Source: an uncultured Pseudomonadales bacterium (lineage in GTDB: Bacteria > Pseudomonadota > Gammaproteobacteria > Pseudomonadales > Cellvibrionaceae). Taken from it: 64,000 nt of DNA. Positions 56,301 to 63,976 of this stretch are shown here, piece by piece (position 1 is the first letter of the stretch; each line of letters begins with the position of its first letter). Under the pieces are notes generated by a model. It was not told the DNA's origin and did not search any database. It worked only from the letters and a program-made list of their open reading frames with translations. The position numbers were made by a program, and so were the translations under genes. The stretch is from the NCBI GenBank assembly GCA_947494095.1, contig CANLTI010000006.1:51606-115605 (forward strand), written 5' to 3'.

Positions 56301-57335
56301 GAACAAAAACTAGCGCTACAGCTTAAGCGTTTATCGGCATTAGCTACACTGGCGCAATGGCCGTGCGATAGTAAGCAGCAATTAAAATCAATAACAATGC
56401 AGTTGTTGGCCGACGCTGTACGCTGGATAGATACCTTGCGCCAAACGCAAAATAGTAAACGGTCAAGTATTGACTCACCGCGAGAACAATCTTTATTAGG
56501 CGAGCAGTTACTTGACAGTATTAACGAAAACGTTCAGGGCAATACCTTACAGCAATTACAACGTTTAAGCTGGCAGCCCAACTTAGAAACAGCGCAGCAA
56601 CAGCTCAATGATTATTCGCATAATGTTGTACAAAGCACACCATCGGCGCTAACAAGCAGCAATCATAAACTCACCGAGCAGCGGTTAAAAAATACGACGT
56701 TATTACAGCCTTGCAATATACAACCGGTGTATCAACAGTTAAAGCAATACGCGCAGGCGCTGTCCGATCAGCAGCATACAAAAGATAGCATGGTGCTAAC
56801 TTTTGATGGCGGTTTGGTTTTACTATGGCCCTATCTGACGCGCTATTTTCAAAAATACGATTTATTAATAATGATGCCAACACACGATGCGCACGATGAA
56901 AGTGTAGCAACGCATTGGCAGTTTGTTGATGAAGCGGCACAACTTAAAGCGCATGCTTTATTAATGAATGTGCTGGCGGTTTCTGCTGATGATAACAATG
57001 CCATAGTCGCTAATATTTTGGTGGGCTTAGAGCCTGATGCCTGGATTGAGTCTCCTGCGGTGTTAACCGCACAAGAAATAAACAGCGGTGAGCAGCTATT
57101 AATAGCTGTTATTACTAATTGGCCCGCGCTTAAGAATATGCCGGTCGGCAGTTTTAGAGAACTCTTTTTATGGCGAGAAGCCAGTTGCACACTCACCGAT
57201 GGCAGTCACCATATAACAATAGAGAGTAAAACAGTGGATATTTTATTAACGCAATTGCCATGGGGATTGGGATATATTTCACTGCCTTGGCTTGGTAAAC
57301 AGCTTATTCAAATTAGCTGGCAATATGGCTATTAA
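53322..57335 (+). CDS. Tape measure protein (Afp14-like)
   Basis: A 1337-residue protein with a long Gln/Leu-rich helical body, no membrane segments, and a conserved C-terminal block: MVLTFDGGLVLLWPYLTRYF, then INSGEQLLIAVITNWPALKN and the end IQISWQYGY. This end is typical of eCIS tape measure proteins. The start is ATG 53322 with GGAG five bases upstream; the ATG at 53283 has no such site. It sets tube length. The gene follows R1 copy E. Confidence 0.84.
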   Translation: MAFNIDILLLDLKYQHSSGVSRESRITALEQQLLLLIKQALTAEQWPQLFELTNKTIKQYSINHREIYISDIIITLPTIDANALMRDGAIYFNQKLLPHLKKSLLNSLETLFAKGAARPYSQRSTAITPIWQDLQSLLCSGSGPLSFQGVTNAEQNQAAMALPLLLKCLNGSVEYCHTFKRSLLQPNVYGRVFRWLSITGTLNDSQVNDLLLLLFPECTLLARFIGSWQGSKSLSIKKQKLKKHIELLFFKGTTQAKHNNVKPCDTIKNNSSHQRLSAVDLGLVLGLKIHAIEPSAEIDPHRYQKCLDQFHKVLLLGQTATWLHACEGWLNTVLYQGLRTADISALETLIERATGSTLIENNQYLQPATILKRPMSRVDVIAKPYIYSDRRRLNASKILLSLLQPFITATAGCGNIWQTLRTIIDFLSIQEHLLPLDIVLSLKKCLLPLVEQQDKALTDAQYLSTTAVNVCRVLNGFDATQNRASQELISSQQIADFKQLSECSWLPASFIKPLTQQLNYLKSTRPISNSLTIESIDIATQEPTSSGDRASAQQNNIQPQDRLHKQLLAWAELLPHLVGDQVGSINEWLAAERNELKAGLLPALKLFYTDNKIKFTGLNAALSKAGAKDVREQSPSQHHEKPQVGTLVFMLASCAMPLNLRNLLQRWLAEGDQLSLEYLQQQLQRELAKISDLSVKPSPVLHCTGAVSSVASEAQAQPPANEKSLASPSKGYALCFKQEHDLLAALVQSIKQLLNALHLTAAYKVSLLHIIDTIIPAAMPNRVDLLALVNQLLLFVRNWQLQLPIESNHAVQQTVTTLQTLQKQLQTMTLPTHQSTLKHTSLNNTHWWLPLIEAELSEINNDLPTYRLKHCVQWLSATAITFSDYGAQAKERLIQPTIAKAQGNIKAVSSELNCLIVNTVEKPVTTSSLGSQKSQTASDFNEADKVRWAQAIITSCELITKLSAVVSNYDNTLKKSLNHWCRQLLPLLGHTVHEQKLALQLKRLSALATLAQWPCDSKQQLKSITMQLLADAVRWIDTLRQTQNSKRSSIDSPREQSLLGEQLLDSINENVQGNTLQQLQRLSWQPNLETAQQQLNDYSHNVVQSTPSALTSSNHKLTEQRLKNTTLLQPCNIQPVYQQLKQYAQALSDQQHTKDSMVLTFDGGLVLLWPYLTRYFQKYDLLIMMPTHDAHDESVATHWQFVDEAAQLKAHALLMNVLAVSADDNNAIVANILVGLEPDAWIESPAVLTAQEINSGEQLLIAVITNWPALKNMPVGSFRELFLWREASCTLTDGSHHITIESKTVDILLTQLPWGLGYISLPWLGKQLIQISWQYGY

Positions 57336-57350
57336 ATAGGAAGGCTCACC

Positions 57351-58070
57351 ATGAACTCTAATCACTATAGCGCTCAGCATTATCATGATGAAGATAATCA
57401 CTCAAAAAAAATCAACGAAGATATTGAGAGTCATCCAGAATATTATCCTCTTGATAATAAATCTTCAAGCGGTTATCGGCACCACTATCCGGTGCCCGAT
57501 GATCACGACCAAACGAAGAGTTTAGGTTATAACTTACATCAACAGCTAGAGGTATTACTCGACAAGCAAGACAAGCGTCGGTCTTATTATCAGCAGGCTA
57601 AAGACGATGTGACCGATCACTTAGCGATACAAAGACATCAGCAATTATTAGACAACCATAATCATTTAAAAGGGCTGGTTAAGGCAAAACTGATACATGC
57701 GCAAAAGCATTTATATCATGCAGGTTATAGTACCAATATTCAAGAGCAAAAAACGACTGATACAACCGGTGACAATAACAACCACTACTGGACCTCTTTA
57801 AGCTTGCATATGCACGATATTACTGTTGCACAAGGTGAAACGCCTTCAAAAAAAACGAGTAGTAGTAATCGCATTAGATTTTACGGTGTTGCCCAAAGTG
57901 GTGATTTAGAGTGCCAATTTTCAACCAGTAAAATGCAAAGTAAAATATTGTCTATTGCCTTTAAAGATCATAATTATTCATCGGCGCACACTGTGGTAGA
58001 TAGTTTAATCAGTGACTTTATTACTATGGTTTTATTATCTCAGCGGGTAGGGGCTTCTTTTTTGGGTTAA
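57351..58070 (+). CDS. His-rich unknown protein of the eCIS cluster
   Basis: A 239-residue protein. The N-terminal 55 residues are rich in His, Tyr, Asp and Asn (AQHYHDEDNHSKK, YRHHYPVPDDHD). A coiled-coil-like middle follows (LEVLLDKQDKRRSYYQQAKD). The C-terminal part looks globular (NRIRFYGVAQSGDLECQF). I do not recognise the family. AGGAAGG precedes the ATG and it lies 15 bases after the tape measure gene. It could be a cargo, a cargo chaperone, or a structural part; its place next to the DUF4157 gene favours a cargo-related role, which is inference. Confidence 0.6.
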   Translation: MNSNHYSAQHYHDEDNHSKKINEDIESHPEYYPLDNKSSSGYRHHYPVPDDHDQTKSLGYNLHQQLEVLLDKQDKRRSYYQQAKDDVTDHLAIQRHQQLLDNHNHLKGLVKAKLIHAQKHLYHAGYSTNIQEQKTTDTTGDNNNHYWTSLSLHMHDITVAQGETPSKKTSSSNRIRFYGVAQSGDLECQFSTSKMQSKILSIAFKDHNYSSAHTVVDSLISDFITMVLLSQRVGASFLG

Positions 58071-58130
58071 TGTTATTTTTATCTAAAAATGATTAATGAC
58101 TTAAATATTTATTATTTTTAATCGAAAAAT

Positions 58131-58541
58131 ATGACTTTTAATATCGAGAAATTTATGTATATGAGCCAGCATCAAAAAGATAAATCGTTAGGTACTATTG
58201 TTACCCAGAAAAAAAATATGACCGGTATGCCTGATCATATTAAAGCAGGTGTAGAGCATTTGTCGGGCATGAGTTTAGATCATGTCAGTGTGAATTATAA
58301 CTCCCCTAAGCCCGCCCAGCTTAATGCGCACGCCTATGCCCAAGGTCATGAAATTCATATGGCGCCAGGGCAGGGGCAACATATTGCTCATGAAGCTTGG
58401 CATGTTGTGCAGCAGGCGCAAAATAGAGTGGCACCTACAACGCAATTTGCCGGCCAAGCCATTAACGATAGTACAGCGCTAGAAGCCGAAGCCGATATCA
58501 TGGGGGCCAAGGCCGAGAGTATTGGTCGTAGTTTAATTTAG
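58131..58541 (+). CDS. DUF4157 (eCIS core domain) protein
   Basis: A 136-residue protein dominated by the DUF4157 domain: LSGMSLDHVSVNYNSPKPAQ, AHAYAQGHEIHMAPGQGQ, HIAHEAWHVVQQAQNRV, and an Asp/Glu-rich end with ALEAEADIMG. DUF4157 is widespread in and near eCIS cargo and is thought to guide loading or processing. The HEAWH motif is metallopeptidase-like. Here it is a free-standing domain with no fused toxin. Starts at 58131 or 58155 are both possible. Confidence 0.85.
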   Translation: MTFNIEKFMYMSQHQKDKSLGTIVTQKKNMTGMPDHIKAGVEHLSGMSLDHVSVNYNSPKPAQLNAHAYAQGHEIHMAPGQGQHIAHEAWHVVQQAQNRVAPTTQFAGQAINDSTALEAEADIMGAKAESIGRSLI

Positions 58542-58599
58542 TTTATTTCTTTAAAATATATAAAGCCTTATATTAATTTAAATACGCGTATTTGGAGTA

Positions 58600-60891
58600 A
58601 TGACTGTGCCTGACGATAATAGTATTGATATAAAAAACACATATAATGATAACAAAGAATTGATTAAAGAAAAATTTGAAGCTGGAGATATTCCTAGTGC
58701 AAATGATTTTTCAGAGTTAATTGATTTTGCCGGAACTATAGCAAATACTGAAACGTTAGGTGTTGTACGTTTTGCCAAAGATGATGAAGCAATAAGTGAT
58801 TTATTGGATGTGGTGGTGTCGGCTAATGATTTAAAAAACGCTATTGCACTGGTTGAGGTGGGTGTAAAATATAAAAAAGATGTTCGGTTGTTAGCCAATA
58901 CCTCTATTAATATTGCTGAGGGTAATAATACAACCCATATTGACGGCGTATTACTGCAAGACAATGACCGTGTTCTATTAACAAAACAAGTGATATTAGC
59001 TGATAGGCGTGTTTGGCGCGTTAAGCTTAATCGTGCTTGGGAATTGGCAGATGACTTTAATATAGAGTCGTCATTAAATGCACTCGCTGGTAGTACAGTA
59101 GAGATTCAAGAAGGCGAGTTTAATGCGGATAGTATATGGACCGCAAATATTGAAGATGATTATTTACAATGGCAAAAGCGCCCTACTTATAGTGGCCAGA
59201 ATGGCATTGATATCAATGGCTTAGACATTAGCCTCGATAAAGCGTGGGCCAATGATCACATTAGCCCAAAAACGGTTGAGCTTAGTGCACTGCCAAATTT
59301 ACCGGCAAGCAAGATCACAGAAGGCATACTGGATAATCAGCATTTGCCTGCACAAATCGATTTAACAAAAAATACGATAAACGCCGATAGTGCGGTAACT
59401 GCCGGTGCATTTATTGGCAATGGTAGCGCCCTAGAAGCCTTAGAGGCGAGCCATATTACAACCGGAGTATTAAGTGTACAGCGGGTGCCAAACTTAAACG
59501 CCGATAAAATAAGCTCGGGTACTTTAAGCGCGGACAGGCTACCCAACTTACATGCCGATAAACTTAATGACGGCGTGCTTAATGTCAACCGTTTACCACC
59601 AGCCACACAAAGTGAAGCCGGCGTTGTCAGCCTGGCAACCCATGCGCAAATCGCTGAAAAAAGCACAGCTAATGTTGCTGTGACCCCTGCAAATTTAGCT
59701 GAGGAAATAGGTAAGAGTGATGCTGCTAGCCAAGAACGCTTAGAGGAGGCGCTATTGTATAAAGCCAATACTCAGTATGTGGATAATCAAATAGCGCAGG
59801 TACAAGCGGGCGTTAAATTTAAGCGCGATGTAGCAGCGGTAGCGACGGACCATGTGGCAACGGCTAATAAAAATCCCGAACTACGCAAGATTGATGGCTA
59901 TCAATTACAAGAGGGTGATCGCGTTTTGCTCACGGGGCAAAATCATGGTGATGGTCAAACCTATTCACAAAATAATAACGTCTGGATTGCCCGAAAAAAT
60001 AAAGCCTGGGAGCTAGCAGAAGACTTTGATGGCGACCTTACAGGTGAAATAACCCCCGGTGTGTCGGTGATGGTGGTTAATGGCAATAAACATCAGGGCA
60101 GTATTTGGTCTATTGCGAATGTTGTACATGATAATGACGTCATTGTGGAAATTGAATGGTTGAAGCGCCCTGATATAAATGTCTATGAGGCTGGGCAGGG
60201 CATTGACATTACAGATAATCAAGTAGCTGTGAACTTATCTTGGCTACAAGACAATTTAAATTTTCCACAAACAGATCTTAGTACGCTTTATGCGAGCGGC
60301 AATATTAAGGCAAATAATTTTGTCGCGTCAGGGGTAATAACGCCGGCTTCAGGTAGTAGCACAAATAGCGGCATTGTTTTTCCGGCTGACCCTAGTGGTG
60401 GTACGGGTGATTTGGCATGGTTAAAATATTATACCCGTGAGGGGGAAAATACCGTATTAGAACTAGGCACGAATAATGATCCAGAAGATCATATTGCCTT
60501 AATGGCCAGTGGTAATGTGGGTATTGGTATTACAACACCTATGCAAGATTTACATATTAACGGCCAAGCGCAAGCAGATGCCTTTAATATTGCTTTTGAT
60601 ACAACCCAAATGACCGAAGTTGTTGCGCTGGGTGACACCCTTTCTAAATTAGAACTCATCAATGCCCATAGGTTTCGCTGGAAAACTGAAACGCGAAATC
60701 AAAGAGAGGGCGTACAGATGGGCTTGGATATGGCAAAGCTAGAGGAACAATTCCCTGGTGTGGTATCTACCAATAGTGATAATGTAAAAACAGTGGATTA
60801 CAGTAAATTGGTAGTGCCTTTACTTAAAGCCATTAATGAGCTTAATGCAGATATTAAGGCGATAAAATCTTTAATGCCTAGCACCGTGTAA
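58600..60891 (+). CDS. Second tail fibre with S74-type chaperone end
   Basis: A 763-residue fibre. Residues 32-42 (PSANDFSELID) match the shared N-terminal motif. Two related knob-like repeats follow (VGVKYKKDVRLLAN...DNDRVLLTKQ and AGVKFKRDVAAVAT...EGDRVLLTGQ), with a triple LNADKISSGTL-type short-repeat shaft between. The end (ALGDTLSKLELINAHRFRWK, GVQMGLDMAKLEEQFPGVV, VDYSKLVVPLLKAINELN) is the intramolecular chaperone of endosialidase-type fibres. The SDxRLK segment that normally carries the cleavage serine is not seen. Confidence 0.82.
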   Translation: MTVPDDNSIDIKNTYNDNKELIKEKFEAGDIPSANDFSELIDFAGTIANTETLGVVRFAKDDEAISDLLDVVVSANDLKNAIALVEVGVKYKKDVRLLANTSINIAEGNNTTHIDGVLLQDNDRVLLTKQVILADRRVWRVKLNRAWELADDFNIESSLNALAGSTVEIQEGEFNADSIWTANIEDDYLQWQKRPTYSGQNGIDINGLDISLDKAWANDHISPKTVELSALPNLPASKITEGILDNQHLPAQIDLTKNTINADSAVTAGAFIGNGSALEALEASHITTGVLSVQRVPNLNADKISSGTLSADRLPNLHADKLNDGVLNVNRLPPATQSEAGVVSLATHAQIAEKSTANVAVTPANLAEEIGKSDAASQERLEEALLYKANTQYVDNQIAQVQAGVKFKRDVAAVATDHVATANKNPELRKIDGYQLQEGDRVLLTGQNHGDGQTYSQNNNVWIARKNKAWELAEDFDGDLTGEITPGVSVMVVNGNKHQGSIWSIANVVHDNDVIVEIEWLKRPDINVYEAGQGIDITDNQVAVNLSWLQDNLNFPQTDLSTLYASGNIKANNFVASGVITPASGSSTNSGIVFPADPSGGTGDLAWLKYYTREGENTVLELGTNNDPEDHIALMASGNVGIGITTPMQDLHINGQAQADAFNIAFDTTQMTEVVALGDTLSKLELINAHRFRWKTETRNQREGVQMGLDMAKLEEQFPGVVSTNSDNVKTVDYSKLVVPLLKAINELNADIKAIKSLMPSTV

Positions 60892-60996
60892 ATATAAATT
60901 TAAGTCTATTGCTTGTATTTATTTCTAATTTATTTCACCACCTCTAACGCGGGAGTCCCCCCGTATCGGGCACTTTAATCACAAAGGCAATACATC

Positions 60997-61389
60997 ATGG
61001 CTAAAACATTATCAGGTAAAATTCATGAATCGATTAATGGTATCTCGCGATATGTGGGTATTAAAGATCGTGTGGACATCGTTGAGTCGGTGGGCCATCT
61101 CGACATTTATACGCCACATCCTCATATTGCGGTTAATCAGCGTGTTTTATTGGTAGCGCAATTAAACCCAGAAGAAAATGGCGTTTTTCAAGCCGATAGC
61201 GGCGGCATATTAACGCGTGTGTATCACGAGTTTGAAATCGGCAATATTGTGGAAGATCAAAGCCAAAATCAAGAGCAACACGATACGGCTAAAAGTACTT
61301 ATTGGGAGTATACCTCGGCTAATACTTGGGAGTTGCTTGAGCTTGTCGATGCGACTACGACGGATACACGATTACCACCACAGCCGTAA
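60997..61389 (+). CDS. Small fibre-repeat protein
   Basis: A 130-residue protein resembling one knob repeat of the second fibre: YVGIKDRVDIVES, HIAVNQRVLLVAQLNPEENG, then VFQADSGGILTRVYHEFEIG and TYWEYTSANTWELLELVD. It has no N-terminal docking motif. It may be a stand-alone fibre tip or a fragment separated from the fibre gene. It ends just before R2 copy b. Confidence 0.65.
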   Translation: MAKTLSGKIHESINGISRYVGIKDRVDIVESVGHLDIYTPHPHIAVNQRVLLVAQLNPEENGVFQADSGGILTRVYHEFEIGNIVEDQSQNQEQHDTAKSTYWEYTSANTWELLELVDATTTDTRLPPQP

Positions 61390-61427
61390 TCTGATTGACG
61401 AGTGGGCTACAGTAAGGGACGAGGAAA

Positions 61428-61576
61428 AAATACATTATCCAATAATACTTATTTTCTGCTTCCTCTCCTGCGTTGCTCAAAGCGTTACATGCCCCGGCAT
61501 GCGCCCCTTCGAGCGCCTTGCCGAGAAAACAGAACTCTACGTCTAATTGGACAAACTATTATTACCTCGCCCCTAA
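61428..61576 (+). repeat. R2 repeat copy b (149 bp, plus orientation)
   Basis: Shares both ends with copy a at 41505-41699 but in the opposite orientation, and lacks the hairpin module in the middle. It carries the same GC-rich hairpin (CGGCATGCGCCC...GCGCCTTGCCG) and a CAATAATA-type inverted pair near its ends. It separates two small fibre-region genes. The short open reading frames crossing it are produced by the repeat. Confidence 0.82.
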
Positions 61577-61594
61577 CATGTGGCCCAATGCTTT

Positions 61595-61972
61595 ATGCCG
61601 TTAATACCCAGTAAAAATAACTATACCAGCGTGCGTACGGCACTAATGCAAAAAATGCAAAATCTGAGCGACCTTAACCGAGTGGTGGGTTATTTAGGTT
61701 GTGTGCAGTACGTGAGTCAAACAGCGACCAACCTTACAGCGTTAAAAGTACACATTCAGCCATTAAAGCTACCAGCCAATAGTCGTATATTAGCGCTAGC
61801 GATGGGCGGTAGTATATGGCAAATACGCAGCAATTTTATGCTCGAAATTGTAGATTGGGTCAGCATACCCGAGCAAGGTAATGTCCTTTTTTATGAGCAG
61901 CCGGGGCAGCGCAGTGTATGGCAACTGGCAGGCATGAATAATCAAGGGCTAAGTTGGCGGGAGCTAAAGTAA
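61595..61972 (+). CDS. Small unknown fibre-region protein
   Basis: A 125-residue protein (from ATG 61595) of mainly beta-type sequence: LNRVVGYLGCVQYVSQTATN, then LKLPANSRILALAMGGSIWQ, and WVSIPEQGNVLFYEQPGQRS. The end VWQLAGMNNQGLSWRELK resembles the ends of fibre knob repeats. I do not recognise a family. A GTG at 61580 is in frame. It is placed directly after R2 copy b and about 40 bases before the next fibre-accessory gene. Confidence 0.55.
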   Translation: MPLIPSKNNYTSVRTALMQKMQNLSDLNRVVGYLGCVQYVSQTATNLTALKVHIQPLKLPANSRILALAMGGSIWQIRSNFMLEIVDWVSIPEQGNVLFYEQPGQRSVWQLAGMNNQGLSWRELK

Positions 61973-62014
61973 GCTAAAGCCCATTAAAATACGATAACCT
62001 GTGAGCGGAGGTTT

Positions 62015-62476
62015 ATGCTAAAAACAACACGCACACGGTTAAAAAAATATTTTTTAACCGGCCATAAACCTACCCAAGAACAGTTTGCTCAATTGATTGA
62101 TGCCAGTCTTAATCTTAATGATGACGGCCTGATTATTCACTACGATACTCAAGGCCATAGGCAAGTCGATGTACAGGCAAATTTAACAGTGTCTCATGAT
62201 GTAAGCTTACAGGGCAGTGTGCATATTAAAGGTGATCTTTATATTGATGGAGATTGCCTTTTTGCCGATGGGCAACCAATAGCGCCATCTATAGCTGTCA
62301 AGCCAATACTTAACGCTGCGCCTGCTGGCTTACCGTTAGGCAGTATTATTTTATGGCAGGGCCAGCATTTACCCGCGCGCTGGCAGTACTGCGATGGCCA
62401 GCAGGGCCGGCCGCAATTAAGCGCACCTGCCGTCAGCCCGTCAGTTCAAGCGCTTTATTATATTATTCATGAATAA
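62015..62476 (+). CDS. Short fibre with docking motif and collar-like end
   Basis: A 153-residue protein with CGGAGG before the ATG. Residues 19-29 (PTQEQFAQLID) carry the motif shared with both large fibres. A short beta repeat shaft follows (LTVSHDVSLQGSVHIKGDLY), then LGSIILWQGQHLPARWQYCD, which resembles the phage tail-collar pattern (P.GW..CDG). This is a minimal fibre: attachment motif, shaft and tip in one small protein. Confidence 0.68.
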   Translation: MLKTTRTRLKKYFLTGHKPTQEQFAQLIDASLNLNDDGLIIHYDTQGHRQVDVQANLTVSHDVSLQGSVHIKGDLYIDGDCLFADGQPIAPSIAVKPILNAAPAGLPLGSIILWQGQHLPARWQYCDGQQGRPQLSAPAVSPSVQALYYIIHE

Positions 62477-62588
62477 TAATTCGCCACTTATCGGCTGCAC
62501 AATAAAAATAATAGGCCACAGGCACAAGCGAGCGCGTTTAAACGATATATAGAATGCCTACTATTGATAGATAAAGGATACCGCGTTG

Positions 62589-63449
62589 ATGACTATCATA
62601 CCCTTTCGTTCATGCCCACGATCACAGCCAAAGCGCAATAGTCATACCGATTTACAGATTGCCTATATGGGCAATGGCGCCAATACGCTGTGCCCGCCAC
62701 CCGTTTGCGCTAAGCTAATTTACGATAAACGTTTAATGGCTGGGCGTGTACTGCTGAATTTTTATAGCGACTCACAAAGCGGTGTTAAGGTTGATGCTAA
62801 AAAATTGTGTTATTTACACACCCGCCCCGGGGCGGATATTTATGGCAACGAGCAATTAACTCTCAAGGTTTTTAGCCGAACACCGCTAGAGGGTTTGCGT
62901 TTACAAAACACGCCAGCACATTCTGAGTATCAAGCGCTGCAGCGCCTTTTTAAATACTGCCCGCAACTCATAGCCCAGCCATTAGCTTTGGGTAAGGTGC
63001 AACTGGCAAGCCAGTACTGGGCTGAGGCTATCGTGAGTGCGCACACCCCAGGCCAATCACTCAAGCCCCGCCTAGCACTCTGCCAATACCCTGAACTACC
63101 TAACGCCTTACAACAATTGGCCCAAGCCCTTAGCGATACTCAAACCCGCTGGCCGGTGAATGCCCAAAATATTTGGGTAGATGCCGCCGGGCGCTGTTGT
63201 TTTACCGGCGTCACTTTAGCGGATAAAAATGATACCCCTAAACCGCCTAGGCAGTTTGCTAAGGAGGCGTTGGTGCAGTTGGTTTTGGGGAGTAAAAAAT
63301 GTATTTATACACCTAAAGAACTTTGCTTGTACTACTGTACCACTCCTTTTTTTAAGCTGAAATCTTTCTTGGGAAATAGAATAAAGAGAACTACACTTAT
63401 ACTGGTTGTAAAGACAGTTTATGGGTGTACTTATGATAATTGTTATTAA
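62589..63449 (+). CDS. Unknown, possibly kinase-like protein
   Basis: A 286-residue protein from ATG 62589 (AAAGGA nine bases upstream). Part of it resembles a protein-kinase-like fold: LTLKVFSRTPLEG (lysine strand), a following EYQALQRLF helix, a hinge-like YWAEAIVSAHTPGQSLKP, and WPVNAQNIWVDAAGRCCFTG in place of the catalytic loop. The usual HxD and DFG motifs are absent, so it would be a pseudokinase if the fold is right. The last 45 residues look unrelated and may be an out-of-family extension. This call is weak. Confidence 0.35.
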   Translation: MTIIPFRSCPRSQPKRNSHTDLQIAYMGNGANTLCPPPVCAKLIYDKRLMAGRVLLNFYSDSQSGVKVDAKKLCYLHTRPGADIYGNEQLTLKVFSRTPLEGLRLQNTPAHSEYQALQRLFKYCPQLIAQPLALGKVQLASQYWAEAIVSAHTPGQSLKPRLALCQYPELPNALQQLAQALSDTQTRWPVNAQNIWVDAAGRCCFTGVTLADKNDTPKPPRQFAKEALVQLVLGSKKCIYTPKELCLYYCTTPFFKLKSFLGNRIKRTTLILVVKTVYGCTYDNCY

Positions 63450-63915
63450 CGTTAAACAAGCCTGTATAGCGGGGCGGCCGCGTTTAGTTCTTGATTTCAG
63501 TCATTGCGCGGCGTTGGTCAAGCACTTTCAAAATATCAAAGGCGCGTGCTGGTGTGCGGCTTTGGCGCAATTGAATATACCGTTTTATTGCAATCACCTT
63601 GATTACCTGCAAAAAAAGTTTGGCCAGTTTGCGGTTTTCTATAACATTGATAATGGCCAAAAAACCCTTTTACGCAGCACGTCGTCAGCGCAAGCATCCA
63701 GTCGCATCCCGCCAGTATTTCATCAACAGATGCGCCTCAAACGATATAGTCAAAATACCCAAAGAACCTACACTTCGGTTTTGTCAAAATTCTTGCAGTA
63801 TTGGCACACGGTGCCACCGGAAGATATTAACAATGAACAAATCCGTGATTATATGGTGTATTTGGGGCGGGAGTTGGATGAGGTGGTGGTGACCAGCCCT
63901 TTCAAGGTGACGTAA
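63433..63915 (+). pseudogene. Truncated tyrosine recombinase (N-terminal part only)
   Basis: About 160 residues. The C-terminal third is a clear integrase core-binding domain: MRLKRYSQNTQRTYTSVLSK followed by FLQYWHTVPPEDINNEQIRD and YMVYLGRELDE. It ends abruptly at VVVTSPFKVT, before the catalytic domain, so the R-H-R-Y residues are missing. The first 100 residues (CAALAQLNIPFYCNHLDYLQ) are an N-terminal extension. A terminator-like hairpin follows 27 bases later. It is a remnant, probably cut by a deletion or insertion; the sequence beyond the window would show which. Confidence 0.7.
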
Positions 63916-63941
63916 TAATCATTTTGAGCATATTTAAGTCA

Positions 63942-63976
63942 AAAAGAGCGCTTAGAGCCTAATTTAAGCTCTTTTC
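63942..63976 (+). terminator. Terminator-like hairpin after the integrase fragment
   Basis: AAAAGA and GCTTA pair with TAAGC and TCTTTT, with a two-base bulge (GC) and a 10-base loop; the stem's closing arm is itself T-rich. It may be part of the element that interrupted the integrase. Confidence 0.45.

Noticed and set aside
58131..58541. DUF4157 protein as an active zinc protease
   Set aside because: The HEAWH motif is compatible, but the domain is small, lacks a clear third ligand and is mainly known as an eCIS marker. No activity is claimed.
58578..58964. Minus-strand ORF of 128 codons inside the second fibre
   Set aside because: A shadow of the fibre gene; no ribosome site and low-complexity Ser/Leu composition.
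61217..61614. Open reading frames crossing R2 copy b (product with MRPFERLAEKTE)
   Set aside because: The same peptide appears in R2 copy a because the repeat is conserved as DNA; there is no ribosome site and both copies break off differently.
29813..62476. Prophage or R-type pyocin
   Set aside because: No capsid, portal, terminase, holin or endolysin genes. The AAA+ ATPase, DUF4255 cap, Afp11/Afp12 and DUF4157 genes are those of eCIS.
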